A stretch of 64,000 nt of DNA from Solibacillus sp. FSL W7-1436 (GTDB taxonomy: Bacteria; Bacillota; Bacilli; Bacillales_A; Planococcaceae). Position numbers and translations under genes: made by a program. The notes under the pieces are model-generated. The model searched no databases and was not told the DNA's origin. It saw only the letters and a program-made list of their open reading frames with translations. Location: assembly GCF_038007305.1 (NCBI RefSeq), contig NZ_JBBOWV010000001.1, forward strand, positions 3,648,501 to 3,712,500. The letters are read 5' to 3'. Below are positions 27,030-38,334 of this stretch, piece by piece; position 1 is the stretch's first letter, and the number at the start of each line of letters is the position of its first letter.

Positions 27030-27296
27030 TTAATTATTCTGTAATGGGATCATCAGCGTGCCTGTTTCGCGCTTTTCGTTTCCTGATTCCGGGAACTCAA
27101 ACAGGTACGTCATTTGTTCAGCTGTTTCTTTTAGTACGTAGAACTGGAAATGCTCCATATTTTCAAGGAAATAACGGATGTCCTGCATCGCCATCAGCTC
27201 TCCTACTTCTTCATAGTGTGACAAGGCCTGCTTAAAATAAGCGTTAATCAATGTTAAATCTTCTTCATTTGCTATACGAATATAATCTTTGCTCAT
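27030..27296 (-). CDS. Unrecognised small acidic protein
   Basis: An 88-residue soluble protein (MSKDYIRIANEEDLTLINAY at the start; FPESGNEKRETGTLM near the end) without membrane segments. I do not recognise a family. GAGGAG lies ten bases before the ATG, and amino-acid usage looks coding. It stands between glpK and the long repeat on the strand of its neighbours, about 110 bases downstream of glpK. Confidence 0.65.
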   Translation of the reverse strand: MSKDYIRIANEEDLTLINAYFKQALSHYEEVGELMAMQDIRYFLENMEHFQFYVLKETAEQMTYLFEFPESGNEKRETGTLMIPLQNN

Positions 27297-27404
27297 ATCA
27301 TTTTAACTCCTCAACTACATAATGACCTATTATAGCATAATTTCGATCGGGATTAGGAGACTGCCGTCATACGTCTTGGAGGACAATTTTTCCGATTAAA
27401 TTTA

Positions 27405-29704
<2,300 letters not shown>

Positions 29705-29722
29705 TCCCTTCGCCTCTTTTCA

Positions 29723-31363
29723 CTAAGTCATTGTTACGTCTTGTAGTTCCTGTTCTAGTTGGTCTGTATGCTTCTGCTTTTCTTCTGCTGTCCAGTTTAG
29801 GTAGTTACTCATTTCATCAATAACAAGCTGTTTATATTGTTTTACCAGGTGGATATTAAATAACAGTGCCCCGGTACGACGAACGAAAAAGTCGCTCGGA
29901 GTACAAGCACATTCCTCATTTATCGCATAGTACAGCTGACCGAAAACAACAGGCGGTAAGTTCCCTTTTGCCTGTTTAATATAATCAAATACTTTGTCAA
30001 CATTTGTACCGTAGAATTTTGCTAAATAACGGCTCTGTTCTTCCGTTAATCCAAGATCCTGGCCTTTTATCGTCCGTTTTTCAACAAACGATTCAAAGAA
30101 CTTCGATCCGCTCGTTTCCCCGCCCGAAATAGGAAGATTTTTTGTAATGGATTTGCCGAATTTCATCTGGTATTCATCATTTAATTGCTTTACGACTAGG
30201 TCGACGATTTTTTCCGCCATTTTACGGTAGCCTGTCAGTTTTCCGCCTGCAATCGTAATAAGTCCGCTTTCCGATTGCCAAATTTCATCTTTACGTGAAA
30301 TTTCCGATGGTCCCTTTCCTTCTTCATGGATAAGCGGTCTCACCCCTGCCCATGCCGATTCGATTTTTTCTTCTGTCAGCTGCAGTTGTGGGAACATATA
30401 ATGAATCGCATCCATAATATATTGCCGATCCTCTTTTGTTACCTTTATGTCTGCAGGATCGCCTTCGTAAAAAGTATCTGTTGTTCCGACATATGCTTTG
30501 CCGTCCCTCGGAATCGCAAAAATCATCCGTCCATCTTTTTCCGTATCAAAATAGATTGCCTGCTGCAGCGGGAAATCGTCCTCATCGAAAACGAGATGCA
30601 CACCTTTCGATAAAATAAGATGTTTGTTATTAAGTTCCCCATCTAATTTGCGCACATCATCAACCCATGGACCTGCCGCGTTGACGACTTTTTTTGCTCG
30701 AATTTCATATTGTTCACCAGTGAGCTGGTCTTCCACCGTCACTTTAGAAAAGGCCACGTTATTCGCTTCAATACCGACAACTTTCAGGTGATTCATTGCG
30801 ATTGCCCCGTTGGCAACAGCCGCCTTCATTACTTCGATTGTCAGGCGCGCATCGTCTGTACGATATTCTACATAAACGCCGCCACCGAGCAGACCGTCCT
30901 TTTTAATAAGCGGTTCACGGGCAATCGTTTCATCTGCTGAAAGCATAAAGCGTCGTTCATCCTTTTTGACATTCGCTAAAATGTCGTATACTTTCAATCC
31001 AAGCGCCGTCGAAAACGAACCAAATGTCCCCCCTTTATGGAAGGGAAGCAACATCCATACAGGTGTTGTGACATGTGGTCCGTTTTCATAAACGATGGCC
31101 CGTTCTCGACCAAGCTCGGCAACCTCTTTTATTTCGAATTGTTTTAAGTAGCGCAGGCCGCCGTGCACAAGTTTTGTCGATCGGCTACTTGTGCCTTCCG
31201 CAAAGTCCTGCATTTCTGCCAACCCTACTTTTAACCCTCGTGTGGCGGCATCCAGTGCAATCCCCGCACCTGTAATTCCACCTCCAATAACAAACAGATC
31301 AAAAGTGTCTTCTATAAATGTTTTTTTCAGTCGCTCTCTTGCATTTGCAGAAAAGTTTCCCAT
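29723..31363 (-). CDS. glpD: Aerobic glycerol-3-phosphate dehydrogenase
   Basis: FAD-dependent, membrane-associated enzyme that feeds electrons from glycerol-3-phosphate to the quinone pool. The FAD motif is [22 protein letters not shown], followed by [20 protein letters not shown] and, near residue 350, [15 protein letters not shown]. From the ATG at 31363 (AAGGAGG nine bases upstream) it is 546 residues; the frame to 31423 lacks a ribosome site. First gene of glpDFK. No glpP antiterminator gene is nearby, and I see no clear cre site or leader terminator before it. Confidence 0.95.
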   Translation of the reverse strand: MGNFSANARERLKKTFIEDTFDLFVIGGGITGAGIALDAATRGLKVGLAEMQDFAEGTSSRSTKLVHGGLRYLKQFEIKEVAELGRERAIVYENGPHVTTPVWMLLPFHKGGTFGSFSTALGLKVYDILANVKKDERRFMLSADETIAREPLIKKDGLLGGGVYVEYRTDDARLTIEVMKAAVANGAIAMNHLKVVGIEANNVAFSKVTVEDQLTGEQYEIRAKKVVNAAGPWVDDVRKLDGELNNKHLILSKGVHLVFDEDDFPLQQAIYFDTEKDGRMIFAIPRDGKAYVGTTDTFYEGDPADIKVTKEDRQYIMDAIHYMFPQLQLTEEKIESAWAGVRPLIHEEGKGPSEISRKDEIWQSESGLITIAGGKLTGYRKMAEKIVDLVVKQLNDEYQMKFGKSITKNLPISGGETSGSKFFESFVEKRTIKGQDLGLTEEQSRYLAKFYGTNVDKVFDYIKQAKGNLPPVVFGQLYYAINEECACTPSDFFVRRTGALLFNIHLVKQYKQLVIDEMSNYLNWTAEEKQKHTDQLEQELQDVTMT

Positions 31364-31489
31364 ACCGTTTTCCTCCTTACCAAATGAAGCTTTAAATCTA
31401 TACCCTATTTTCGCCTTGTTCATATCCTAAAATTCACAAAAATATGAAAAAACATTTTAAATTAAAGCATCCGCTCTTAAGGAAACGAA

Positions 31490-31522
31490 AAAAACCGAGC
31501 CTCAATTAATTGAGCTCGGTTC
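31490..31522 (-). terminator. Terminator of the Asp23-family gene
   Basis: ACCGAGC pairs with GCTCGGT and TCAATTAATTGA closes the hairpin on the minus strand, followed by TTTTTTTC. It isolates the glp operon from upstream transcription. Confidence 0.88.
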
Positions 31523-31534
31523 ATGTCTATACGA

Positions 31535-31939
31535 TTATTCCGCGTCTTTTGAAGTTTCGAACTGGATCCCTGTAATGTGGATGTTCACTTCGCTTGTTTC
31601 GATGGCTGTCATATTTAAAATGGCTTGACGAATCGTTGTTTGCACTTCTTTCGCCACTTTTGGAATGGCATAACCATATTTTACAGTGCAGAATACATCA
31701 ATGACAATATTGCCTTCTTCAGACATTGCTGACTTGATGCCTTTCGAATGGACTTTTTTACCGAAACGCTCAGCAACACCTGATGCGAAATTTCCGCGTG
31801 TTGCTGCGATTCCTTCCACTTCTGTTGCAGCGATACCTGCGATAACTTCAATTACTTCAGGCGCGACTTCAATCTTCCCTAATTCTTCTTTACCAACCGG
31901 TGTTGGTTGTACGAATGCTACTTGTTGTTTCTCAGCCAT
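31535..31939 (-). CDS. yqhY: Asp23/Gls24 family protein (YqhY-like)
   Basis: A 134-residue Asp23-family protein: IEVAPEVIEVIAGIAATEVE near residue 24, GNIVIDVFCTVKYGYAIPKV in the middle and VNIHITGIQF near the end. In B. subtilis the equivalent gene follows accC and is linked genetically to control of acetyl-CoA carboxylase; here it is about 10 kb from accC and 5 kb from nusB, a broken synteny. No membrane segment. AGAGGATG lies before the ATG. Confidence 0.9.
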   Translation of the reverse strand: MAEKQQVAFVQPTPVGKEELGKIEVAPEVIEVIAGIAATEVEGIAATRGNFASGVAERFGKKVHSKGIKSAMSEEGNIVIDVFCTVKYGYAIPKVAKEVQTTIRQAILNMTAIETSEVNIHITGIQFETSKDAE

Positions 31940-32071
31940 TTGCGATACATCCTCTCTTATGTAAACTAATGGATTTCTAACGCTTGTTACTTTAAATCCT
32001 TATGTTCAGTATACTACAATTATAGACTGGATGTAGAACCGTTACGCCACATTTTCTAAATTTGGCACTGG

Positions 32072-33145
32072 TTATCCATTATTCCATGCATACTGACCGT
32101 CATTCGGATCAACTAGTTTAATATCATACACTTCACAGTAATGTTTTGCTACAAATAATATTTCCTGACGTACTTGCAGCATAATAACCGTATCATTCGT
32201 CTCGACAAAGTATCGGATAAGAATACGACAGCTTGTCGGCATCAGCTCATCCATCGCCACATGAATGATTTTTTTCGAGATTTTCGGATGCAATGATATT
32301 TGCTCACGTACCGATTCCAAAAACTTCACAATACTTTCCTCGCTGTTTTCAATGGAAACATGAAGGAAATGCTCCACTTTTCTTTCTGTCCGATTCGACA
32401 AATTGTAAATCGGCCGATTGACCAAATACGAGTTCGGTACATAAACAGTGCCTTTGTCGGATGTTTGAATGACTGTACTGCGCAAATTAATATCCTGGAT
32501 CGTCCCGTCGATTTTTTCATCACTCGACATGACCCAATCCCCGATCTGGAATGGTTTATCCAAGGCAACACTCATCCCGCCGAATATATGTGCGAGCGTG
32601 TCACGAATACCAAATGCAAGCGCAACCCCTGTCAGTCCAATCGCAGTTAAAAACCCGTTTAAATTAAAGTTCCACAGTGACGCAATTGTAAACATGGCAA
32701 TTACCATAACCGCAACTTTACTCATCCTTAAGAAAAACGGTGTTAAAATATCCTGATCTTTGCCTGTTTCAAACCGGTGCGGATTTTTTAGATAAAAACC
32801 GAGTACATCATACAGCGCTTTAAACGCAAAAAATACATAAACCGAATCGATATAAATACCGAGTTTCGCATTATCAAATAGCCATACTTCCACTAATAGA
32901 GATGCCGCCATCACAATCAGGCTGAAAATAATGGCATTACGTATTGATGGATACACACTTTTAGTAATGTCACCAAAAACCGGATGATTTTTTTTATTGA
33001 ATAGATCCGCGATTTTGAACAGCAGCGGCCGTATTATGAATCGAATGACGAGTAAACCAACGACAATTATTGCAGCAGCCGCCAGACCATCTGCTACAGT
33101 CGGTGCGGTAACAGACGGAATTAACCATTTTACCGATTCCCACAT
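32072..33145 (-). CDS. mscS: Small-conductance mechanosensitive channel (MscS family)
   Basis: Pressure-relief channel with an N-terminal three- or four-span membrane part (first spans near residues 20-42 and 70-95) and the pore-lining helix region FNLNGFLTAIGLTGVALAFG. The beta domain (DKPFQIGDWVMSS) and cytoplasmic alpha/beta domain follow. The chosen ATG at 33145 is six bases after AAGGTG and gives 357 residues. Only about 50 bases separate the start from the end of an IS605-type element, so the native promoter may have been displaced. Confidence 0.9.
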   Translation of the reverse strand: MWESVKWLIPSVTAPTVADGLAAAAIIVVGLLVIRFIIRPLLFKIADLFNKKNHPVFGDITKSVYPSIRNAIIFSLIVMAASLLVEVWLFDNAKLGIYIDSVYVFFAFKALYDVLGFYLKNPHRFETGKDQDILTPFFLRMSKVAVMVIAMFTIASLWNFNLNGFLTAIGLTGVALAFGIRDTLAHIFGGMSVALDKPFQIGDWVMSSDEKIDGTIQDINLRSTVIQTSDKGTVYVPNSYLVNRPIYNLSNRTERKVEHFLHVSIENSEESIVKFLESVREQISLHPKISKKIIHVAMDELMPTSCRILIRYFVETNDTVIMLQVRQEILFVAKHYCEVYDIKLVDPNDGQYAWNNG

Positions 33146-33197
33146 AACAATCACCTTCTTAAACCTTCTTTACAACTACAAGACAAAATCATACCAT

Positions 33198-33470
33198 TTG
33201 AGACTCCCACGTCTAAAGACGCAAGCCCTAACCCTTACGGTTTAACGGGTGGGATTCTTGAGTGACTAAGCGTTCGCAGTCCATTTCTGTTTTGAACAGT
33301 CCTCAAGATTAGGGTATCTCATTACCCCTCCCTATCCAGTGCATCTAGCAGATAAGGCTGGTTGATTGTTACCATCAACCACAGGTGCATATCGAATATT
33401 CATCGCACCCATTATGTCTCTATGTGTTTCGAATCCGCATGGACATTGATACTTCCTATCTTGTGCCTTA
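33198..33470 (-). ncRNA. Predicted omega RNA (TnpB guide scaffold) at the right end
   Basis: In this family the guide RNA overlaps the 3' end of tnpB and runs out through the right end, with the guide coming from the flank. Here the minus strand after the tnpB stop has stems such as CCCTAATCTTGAGG with its partner region, ACCCGTTAAACCGTAAGGGT, and the terminal CGTC-TAAA-GACG stem ending in GTGGGAGTCTCAA. The first guide bases would be ATGGTATGATTTTGTC at 33197 downward. The 5' end is a guess. Confidence 0.55.
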
Positions 33471-34429
33471 TTCTTTTTTGAACATTTAGGGCATGTTTGA
33501 CTTGTATATGCAGGATTTACATAGTCAACTTTCATCCCTGCTAAATTTGCTTTATATTCAATAAATTGAGCGAGTCGATAGAATGACCATGTATGCAAAT
33601 TCTTTTCGTTTTTACGACTTGTTCTTGTCGTCTGTCTAATATTCGCTAATCGTTCTAAACGAATGACAGAAATTTTATTTTCTTTCGCAAAATTAATTAT
33701 TTCACAACTCACTTTATGGTCTTGGTCTTTCATCCATCGCTGTTCCTTGTCGTTCAATTTTCGGATAGCATTTAACTTTTTCTTTTCCCCTAATTCTTTA
33801 CGAACTGAACGGAATTTCCTTTTCTTGAATTTATTTTGTCTGCCATTACCAAAGAAACGCACTTTTTCGTTATCAGTCACAGCAACAGCAGGTACTTTTA
33901 GTCCTAAATCTACTCCCATGACTTTCAATCCTGTTTTTTGAGTAGTAGGAATAGTGACGGAAATTTGTGCAATCCATTTATTCGACTTTTTTGTAACACG
34001 CAGTGCACCTAACTTATGTTTAAGCAAATCGAAATTCCGATTATCTTTATCAACCAATAAAGCGCGAATAGGTGTTTTCTTAGTTTTTCTGTCAACCATG
34101 ATAGGCAAGGAGATGTGAGTGACATCAAAAGAATAGTTTTGATTGTTCCAGATACACATCGGTTTCTTCAACACTGGAACTGTTTCAAATTTTGTTTTCT
34201 TTGCCTTATTGAAAACACTTTTCGCATCTTTAATCGCTTGGTTCTTTACCGCACTTGGCAAAAGTACATCCATGTTTTTACTTGTTTTCCTGGTGCTTTT
34301 CTTTTCTTTTACCATTTCAACTACAAGACCATTGATTGTAGAAATGTATTCTTTACTCATTTCAGTTAGAATCAAAGCCTGCTCTTTCGTAGGTAACAAT
34401 TTGACGTTGACAGTGATTGTTTGTGACAT
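33332..34429 (-). CDS. tnpB: TnpB RNA-guided nuclease
   Basis: A 365-residue TnpB (OrfB), ancestor-type of Cas12 nucleases. RuvC-like catalytic parts are intact: Asp in MGVDLGLKVPAVAVTD, Glu in VIRLERLANIRQ, and Asp in THRDIMGAMNI. The zinc finger CPKCSKKNKAQDRKYQCPCG lies between the last two. The longest frame reaches 34561, but AAGGGGGTG is seven bases before the ATG at 34429, giving MSQTITVNVKLLPT. It starts four bases after the tnpA stop. Confidence 0.93.
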   Translation of the reverse strand: MSQTITVNVKLLPTKEQALILTEMSKEYISTINGLVVEMVKEKKSTRKTSKNMDVLLPSAVKNQAIKDAKSVFNKAKKTKFETVPVLKKPMCIWNNQNYSFDVTHISLPIMVDRKTKKTPIRALLVDKDNRNFDLLKHKLGALRVTKKSNKWIAQISVTIPTTQKTGLKVMGVDLGLKVPAVAVTDNEKVRFFGNGRQNKFKKRKFRSVRKELGEKKKLNAIRKLNDKEQRWMKDQDHKVSCEIINFAKENKISVIRLERLANIRQTTRTSRKNEKNLHTWSFYRLAQFIEYKANLAGMKVDYVNPAYTSQTCPKCSKKNKAQDRKYQCPCGFETHRDIMGAMNIRYAPVVDGNNQPALSARCTG

Positions 34430-34433
34430 GTTT

Positions 34434-34832
34434 TCACCCCCTTGTCTTCTGTTGCTCAACATAACGTTTAATTGTTTCACTCGATACATTTCTAGCGGTA
34501 GAAACAAAATATGAACGTGTCCATAAACTCGGCAAGTGTTGTAGTTGAGGAAATTCTTCACGCAATCGTTTAGATGTCACTCCTTTTATTTTTGCCATGA
34601 TGTTTGCAGGACTTAATGTAGGTAGTGCATTTAGAAATAGGTGTGCATGATCTTCGTAACATTCTAAGGCAACCACTTTTATTTTCATAGACTCACATAT
34701 TTCGTACACCATTTCTTTGAATCTCTGTTCTACATTGTCATCAAGAAATAGTTTCCTTCTGTATCGAGGGCAAAAGACAAAGTGATAATTAATCAATGAT
34801 ACGGTTGTGTTTGTTCTTCTGTATTCTTCCAT
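34434..34832 (-). CDS. tnpA: TnpA Y1 transposase (IS200 type)
   Basis: Single-strand transposase of the HUH/Y1 class, 132 residues. Landmarks are YHFVFCPRYRRKLF near the N-terminus, the metal-binding HUH motif in YEDHAHLFL, the stretch IMAKIKGVTSKRLREEFP, and the catalytic tyrosine in IKRYVEQQ at the C-terminus. An in-frame TTG lies at 34838, but the ATG at 34832 is the natural start; neither has a strong ribosome site. Weak initiation would fit the low expression typical of this family. Confidence 0.93.
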   Translation of the reverse strand: MEEYRRTNTTVSLINYHFVFCPRYRRKLFLDDNVEQRFKEMVYEICESMKIKVVALECYEDHAHLFLNALPTLSPANIMAKIKGVTSKRLREEFPQLQHLPSLWTRSYFVSTARNVSSETIKRYVEQQKTRG

Positions 34833-34900
34833 AACCAAATTGTATCAGTTTGAATTACAGACTGCAACGCACGTGTATAAATATAGATAGTGAAAATTTC

Positions 34901-34934
34901 GGTCAATTGAGATAGCAACAGCTATCTCTTGACC
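34901..34934 (-). promoter_or_regulatory. Stem-loop inside the IS left end, before tnpA
   Basis: GGTCAA and GAGATAGC pair with GCTATCTC and TTGACC around an AACA loop, with a two-base bulge. It lies in the tnpA leader, about 70 bases before the start. In IS200 a similar leader hairpin insulates the transposase from outside transcription; the same role is inferred here. Confidence 0.5.
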
Positions 34935-35052
34935 GACCTCACTATCCTCCCATGTCTAAAGACGATGGGCTTTCTCGTTCGGAAAATCTGTAAAGAAACG
35001 ATTTACATCGAAAATCGCTCCACTGATAGTCAATTCGAATGGAGGGTTATTT

Positions 35053-35397
35053 ATGACTGCACTTAACAATCAATTTCTGCTTTTAGAACAACAACTCATG
35101 TATTACAAAAAGGAAGACTTTATCAACCTCTTGAGTGAGGATTTTCTAGAATACGGGTCATCCGGAGGCATTATGGATAAACCTTTCTTACTAAATGAAG
35201 TAACAGATCAAGGTATTGAAGAATGGTTATTTACAGTTACGGATTTCCAGGCAATTTCAATTGCAGATCAGATTGTACAAACACGATTTGTTACTACAAA
35301 TCGCACGAATGGCAACAGCCAAAACCGCAGCTCCCTTTGGCGCAATGAAAACGGGACATGGCGGATGTTCTTTCATCAAGGTACACCTACAAAATAA
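35053..35397 (+). CDS. DUF4440-like (NTF2-fold) small protein
   Basis: A 114-residue soluble protein with the pattern of the DUF4440/NTF2-like fold: an N-terminal helix (LLLEQQLMYYKKEDFINLLS), DDFLEYGSSG-type turn (EDFLEYGSSGGIMDK) and C-terminal strands with SLWRNENGTWRMFFHQGT. Family members include enzymes and binding proteins, so function cannot be read from it. AATGGAGGG lies eight bases before the ATG. It is divergent from the IS element and convergent with the VanW-like gene. Confidence 0.8.
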   Translation: MTALNNQFLLLEQQLMYYKKEDFINLLSEDFLEYGSSGGIMDKPFLLNEVTDQGIEEWLFTVTDFQAISIADQIVQTRFVTTNRTNGNSQNRSSLWRNENGTWRMFFHQGTPTK

Positions 35398-35429
35398 AAA
35401 ACCGCCCTTATGTAAAGAGCAGCATTTCA

Positions 35430-36425
35430 TTACTTTTTTAATAGATCTTTATATTGATGTGATGTCGTGATGGCGATTGTCAGGGCACCTTTACTGTAAT
35501 ACGACTTAATTAAAAACGGAGCCCCGCTCGTATTTTGGAATTTGAAATCGAGCGATCCGTAAGAAACCGTGGCATCCCTGCCTGTCGGGACATAGCCGAT
35601 GTTCAGTGAATGGTGATGCCTTTCCGTAATGCGAATTCCTAACTGGTCGACGGCATTAAATAATGTCGAGGATGTTTGGCAAATTCCACCGCCAATCCCC
35701 ATCACCAGCTCCTTATTGATAATTTCAGGTGCCGGTTGATAACCTTTTTCCACCGTTCGCTCTCCAACCATTGTATTAAAAGAAAAATAATCTCCATCCC
35801 CAACTAAAATATTATGGATTGCCTTTGAGGAAAGCTCGATATTTTCACTTCTTCCAGTTTGTGTTCCATTAAAATAAGTCGTAAACGAAGCAACGGTCAC
35901 ATCATCCAGTGAAGGTATGTCGATATCCAGATTGGTCTCCAATATATACAGCGGCAAAAAAATATGATTTCCTTTTGGCGAAGCTGCTAAAATTCTTTCG
36001 ACCAATTCACTTTCCTTTAATACGATACCGGGAATGCCTTCAATAATATCCCCGTTCTCCCCGATTTTGTGGAGCACCATTGCCTGATCATAGCCGGTCC
36101 TTTTTTTAGTCCCCCTTGCCAGTTCCCTCGCTATTTTTTTTACATTTGTCTCGTACAGTTGGCTATCCGTGCCGTATCCTAATAATTGTGGTGTGAACGA
36201 TTTCACGATTTCCATTGTTCTCGGATCGATCAATGTAATGACAGCTGGATAGATAAGCGGATATTCTCCGACAATCGCTTCACTTTCCGGCAATGGTGCT
36301 GTAGTTGAAGCTTCAATTTGCTGTTCTTTTTCACCCGTGTCAAAAACACCAGAATACGGAGCCTTTTCACAGCCCGTAAGTATACAAAGACCGATCAGTA
36401 CTAAATAAATGAAGTATTTTTTCAT
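35430..36425 (-). CDS. VanW family lipoprotein
   Basis: A 331-residue exported lipoprotein: signal MKKYFIYLVLIGLCILTGC with the lipobox Cys at residue 19. Residues 60-190 form a variable region like the peptidoglycan-binding part of related proteins. The VanW domain covers about 195-320 (YFSFNTMVGERTVEKGYQPA, GIGGGICQTSSTLFNAV, ERHHHSLNIGYVPTGRDATV). It is encoded close to lytH and a polysaccharide deacetylase, suggesting a cell-wall role. It is not linked to vancomycin resistance here: no van regulatory or ligase genes are present. Confidence 0.9.
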   Translation of the reverse strand: MKKYFIYLVLIGLCILTGCEKAPYSGVFDTGEKEQQIEASTTAPLPESEAIVGEYPLIYPAVITLIDPRTMEIVKSFTPQLLGYGTDSQLYETNVKKIARELARGTKKRTGYDQAMVLHKIGENGDIIEGIPGIVLKESELVERILAASPKGNHIFLPLYILETNLDIDIPSLDDVTVASFTTYFNGTQTGRSENIELSSKAIHNILVGDGDYFSFNTMVGERTVEKGYQPAPEIINKELVMGIGGGICQTSSTLFNAVDQLGIRITERHHHSLNIGYVPTGRDATVSYGSLDFKFQNTSGAPFLIKSYYSKGALTIAITTSHQYKDLLKK

Positions 36426-36571
36426 TTTATTTCCCCTATCTATAAAAGCAAAGATCTCATAGCTTATTCAGAAATTTAACTTCTGTTGACAGAAGTAATG
36501 CCTCTATACGCCCACGTATAGTGAATATGGGATACCGTCACTTTTATAGACAGCGAGAATGGATTCCATCA

Positions 36572-37570
36572 TTATTTTTTTCTTTGCTTCGCTTCTTTTT
36601 CCCATCTTGCCAAGGCCGGATACGGATCAAATGCCCATTCTGTACGGCCGTTAAATTTATAGATGCCGTAGTGGAGATGCGGCGGGAATTTTCCGGCTGT
36701 TCCTTCTTTTCCGTACCCTGTACTTCCGACATAGCCGATAATTTGTCCTGCCTCGACAATATCGCCTTCTTTAAGTCCTTTTTGGAAATAAGCGAGGTGT
36801 GCATAATAATGATACGAGTTATGGTTATCACGAATACCGACACGCCAGCCCCCGAACTGATTCCACCCCATCACTTCAATTACACCATAGGATGTTGAAT
36901 AGACCGGTGTGTTATAAGGAGCAAAAATATCTGTTCCTTCATGAATTCTTCGTCCGCCCCAGCCTCGATTAGCACCCCATGTTCCTCTATAGCTGTAATC
37001 AGCATGAGTGGATAACGGAAATGTATGATCATCCAAGTTGATTGTTCCGAATTTCTCATATAATTTTGCAATAACAAGTATTTGATTCACTGATAGTTCA
37101 TTTTTATAATAGTCCCATAATGCCAACTTAAAATTATCCTCACCATATCCGTACTGTCTTAAATAGTTCGCTAATGTAAATATTACATCTCTATCATCGG
37201 AACGGTCCGCTACCCCATCTCCGTTTCCGTCCATACCGCTTCCATTAAAATATGCAATCGAAACCGGTGATGTATCATCACCCGCCGGATTTAAAATTCC
37301 CGACCAAAATTCATCCGAAAATTGAATGGCAATGACACTTTCCCGTTTCGGTATATCCTTTCGCACTTCCTGAATATTCCGTTCAAACTGGTCAACGGCA
37401 GCCAGATAATACCAGGGCAATAATATATTTTCATGCTGTATATAATAGTCCATCCTTTTTTGCAGGAGCTGTTCTTTTGTCAAGGTGGTGTCCTCTTCGG
37501 CATCGGCAATTGGCATAAATCCTAAAATTAAAATGGACGTCATGATCATTGCAATACGGTATTTCATCAT
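36572..37570 (-). CDS. lytH: LytH-like L-Ala-D-Glu endopeptidase (M23)
   Basis: A 332-residue exported peptidase with a signal peptide (residues 1-24). The N-terminal domain contains WYYLAAVDQFERNIQEVRKD and DGNGDGVADRSDDRDVIF. The C-terminal M23 domain has the metal ligands in RRIHEGTDIFAPYNTPV and KFPPHLHYGIYKF. Arrangement and length closely match B. subtilis LytH, which trims peptide side chains to single L-alanine in spore cortex; that role is inferred. Its start overlaps the deacetylase gene's stop by four bases (ATGA). Confidence 0.88.
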   Translation of the reverse strand: MMKYRIAMIMTSILILGFMPIADAEEDTTLTKEQLLQKRMDYYIQHENILLPWYYLAAVDQFERNIQEVRKDIPKRESVIAIQFSDEFWSGILNPAGDDTSPVSIAYFNGSGMDGNGDGVADRSDDRDVIFTLANYLRQYGYGEDNFKLALWDYYKNELSVNQILVIAKLYEKFGTINLDDHTFPLSTHADYSYRGTWGANRGWGGRRIHEGTDIFAPYNTPVYSTSYGVIEVMGWNQFGGWRVGIRDNHNSYHYYAHLAYFQKGLKEGDIVEAGQIIGYVGSTGYGKEGTAGKFPPHLHYGIYKFNGRTEWAFDPYPALARWEKEAKQRKK

Positions 37571-38334
37571 TTCTCCTCCTCTACAATATGTTGTTTCGTA
37601 TCATTCTGTAATCGGATCATCTGTGAAATTGTGATAAATCGGTAGCCTTGTTTTTTCAGCTCGGGCAATATTTTTTCCAACGCTTGAACTGTCTGCTCCC
37701 GATTGCCTCCACCATCATGGAACAACACAACATTTCCATTTCCAAGACCGTCCAATACCGTATTGACTATTTTATTTACACCTGGATCTTTCCAGTCTTC
37801 TGTATCCTGATGCCATGACCACATAACAATTTTATAGCCGTTTTTGACGGATTCTTTCACGAGTTCATCTGTATAATAACCTTCTACCGGGCGGAATAAA
37901 TTCGGCTTCACGCCTGTAATGCTGTAAATTGTATCGGATGTTTGATTAACCTCTTCCATAATGGGAGAAACTGATTTTGTAAAAGGATGTGTGTACGTAT
38001 GATTGGCGATCTCATGTCCACTTTCATGCATCCGCAAAACGAGTTCGGGGCTTTTTTCAGCCAGTTGCCCCACGATAAAAAACGTTCCCTTCGCCTCATA
38101 CTGTTCAAGTAAATCAAGTATTTGCCCGGTATATTTCGGATGCGGCCCATCATCAAATGTCAGGGCCACTACCTTTTCGTCCGTTTGAATATCCCAAATA
38201 ATTTGACCTGTTTCTTCATAATAGTCCCGTCCTTTCGCTTCACCGAGACTATTGAAAACATACATAGCTGCAAATAAAAATAAAAGGACTAAAAATAAAA
38301 TAAACGCAATTCTTTTCCATTTTTTTCGTTTCAT
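37567..38334 (-). CDS. Polysaccharide deacetylase (NodB domain)
   Basis: A 255-residue membrane-anchored or secreted protein: basic start MKRKKWKR, hydrophobic segment 9-29, then a NodB domain. Metal and catalytic motifs are TFDDGPHPKYTG (Asp-Asp) and HEIANHTYTHPF (HxxxH); FRPVEGYYTDE replaces the usual RPPYG. The closing motif is NVVLFHDGG. It is translationally coupled to lytH, so a shared role in cortex or wall modification is likely, for example in the PdaA/PdaB group. Substrate not determinable. Confidence 0.9.
   Translation of the reverse strand: MKRKKWKRIAFILFLVLLFLFAAMYVFNSLGEAKGRDYYEETGQIIWDIQTDEKVVALTFDDGPHPKYTGQILDLLEQYEAKGTFFIVGQLAEKSPELVLRMHESGHEIANHTYTHPFTKSVSPIMEEVNQTSDTIYSITGVKPNLFRPVEGYYTDELVKESVKNGYKIVMWSWHQDTEDWKDPGVNKIVNTVLDGLGNGNVVLFHDGGGNREQTVQALEKILPELKKQGYRFITISQMIRLQNDTKQHIVEEEK

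Larger units (their letters stand above)
33198..34989 (-). mobile_element. IS200/IS605-family element, complete
   Basis: The 1,792-base element carries tnpA and tnpB in the same direction. There are no inverted terminal repeats; each end has a subterminal hairpin with the same TAAA loop (left CCCAT..ATGGG at 34949-34969, right CGTC-TAAA-GACG at 33210-33221). On the minus strand the left flank reads TTTAC directly before the element, and the element ends in TCAA; both are typical cleavage tetranucleotide contexts of the family. Rejoining the flanks gives TTTAC followed by ATGGTATG, a plausible empty site. Both genes look intact. Confidence 0.88.

Noticed and set aside
33332-34832. TnpB as part of a CRISPR-Cas12 locus
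   Set aside because: No direct-repeat array or cas1/cas2 in the window; tnpA and the IS ends show a transposon-borne TnpB.
35430-36425. VanW-like gene as evidence of glycopeptide resistance
   Set aside because: No vanRS, vanHAX or related ligase genes are nearby; the domain is common in non-resistance lipoproteins.
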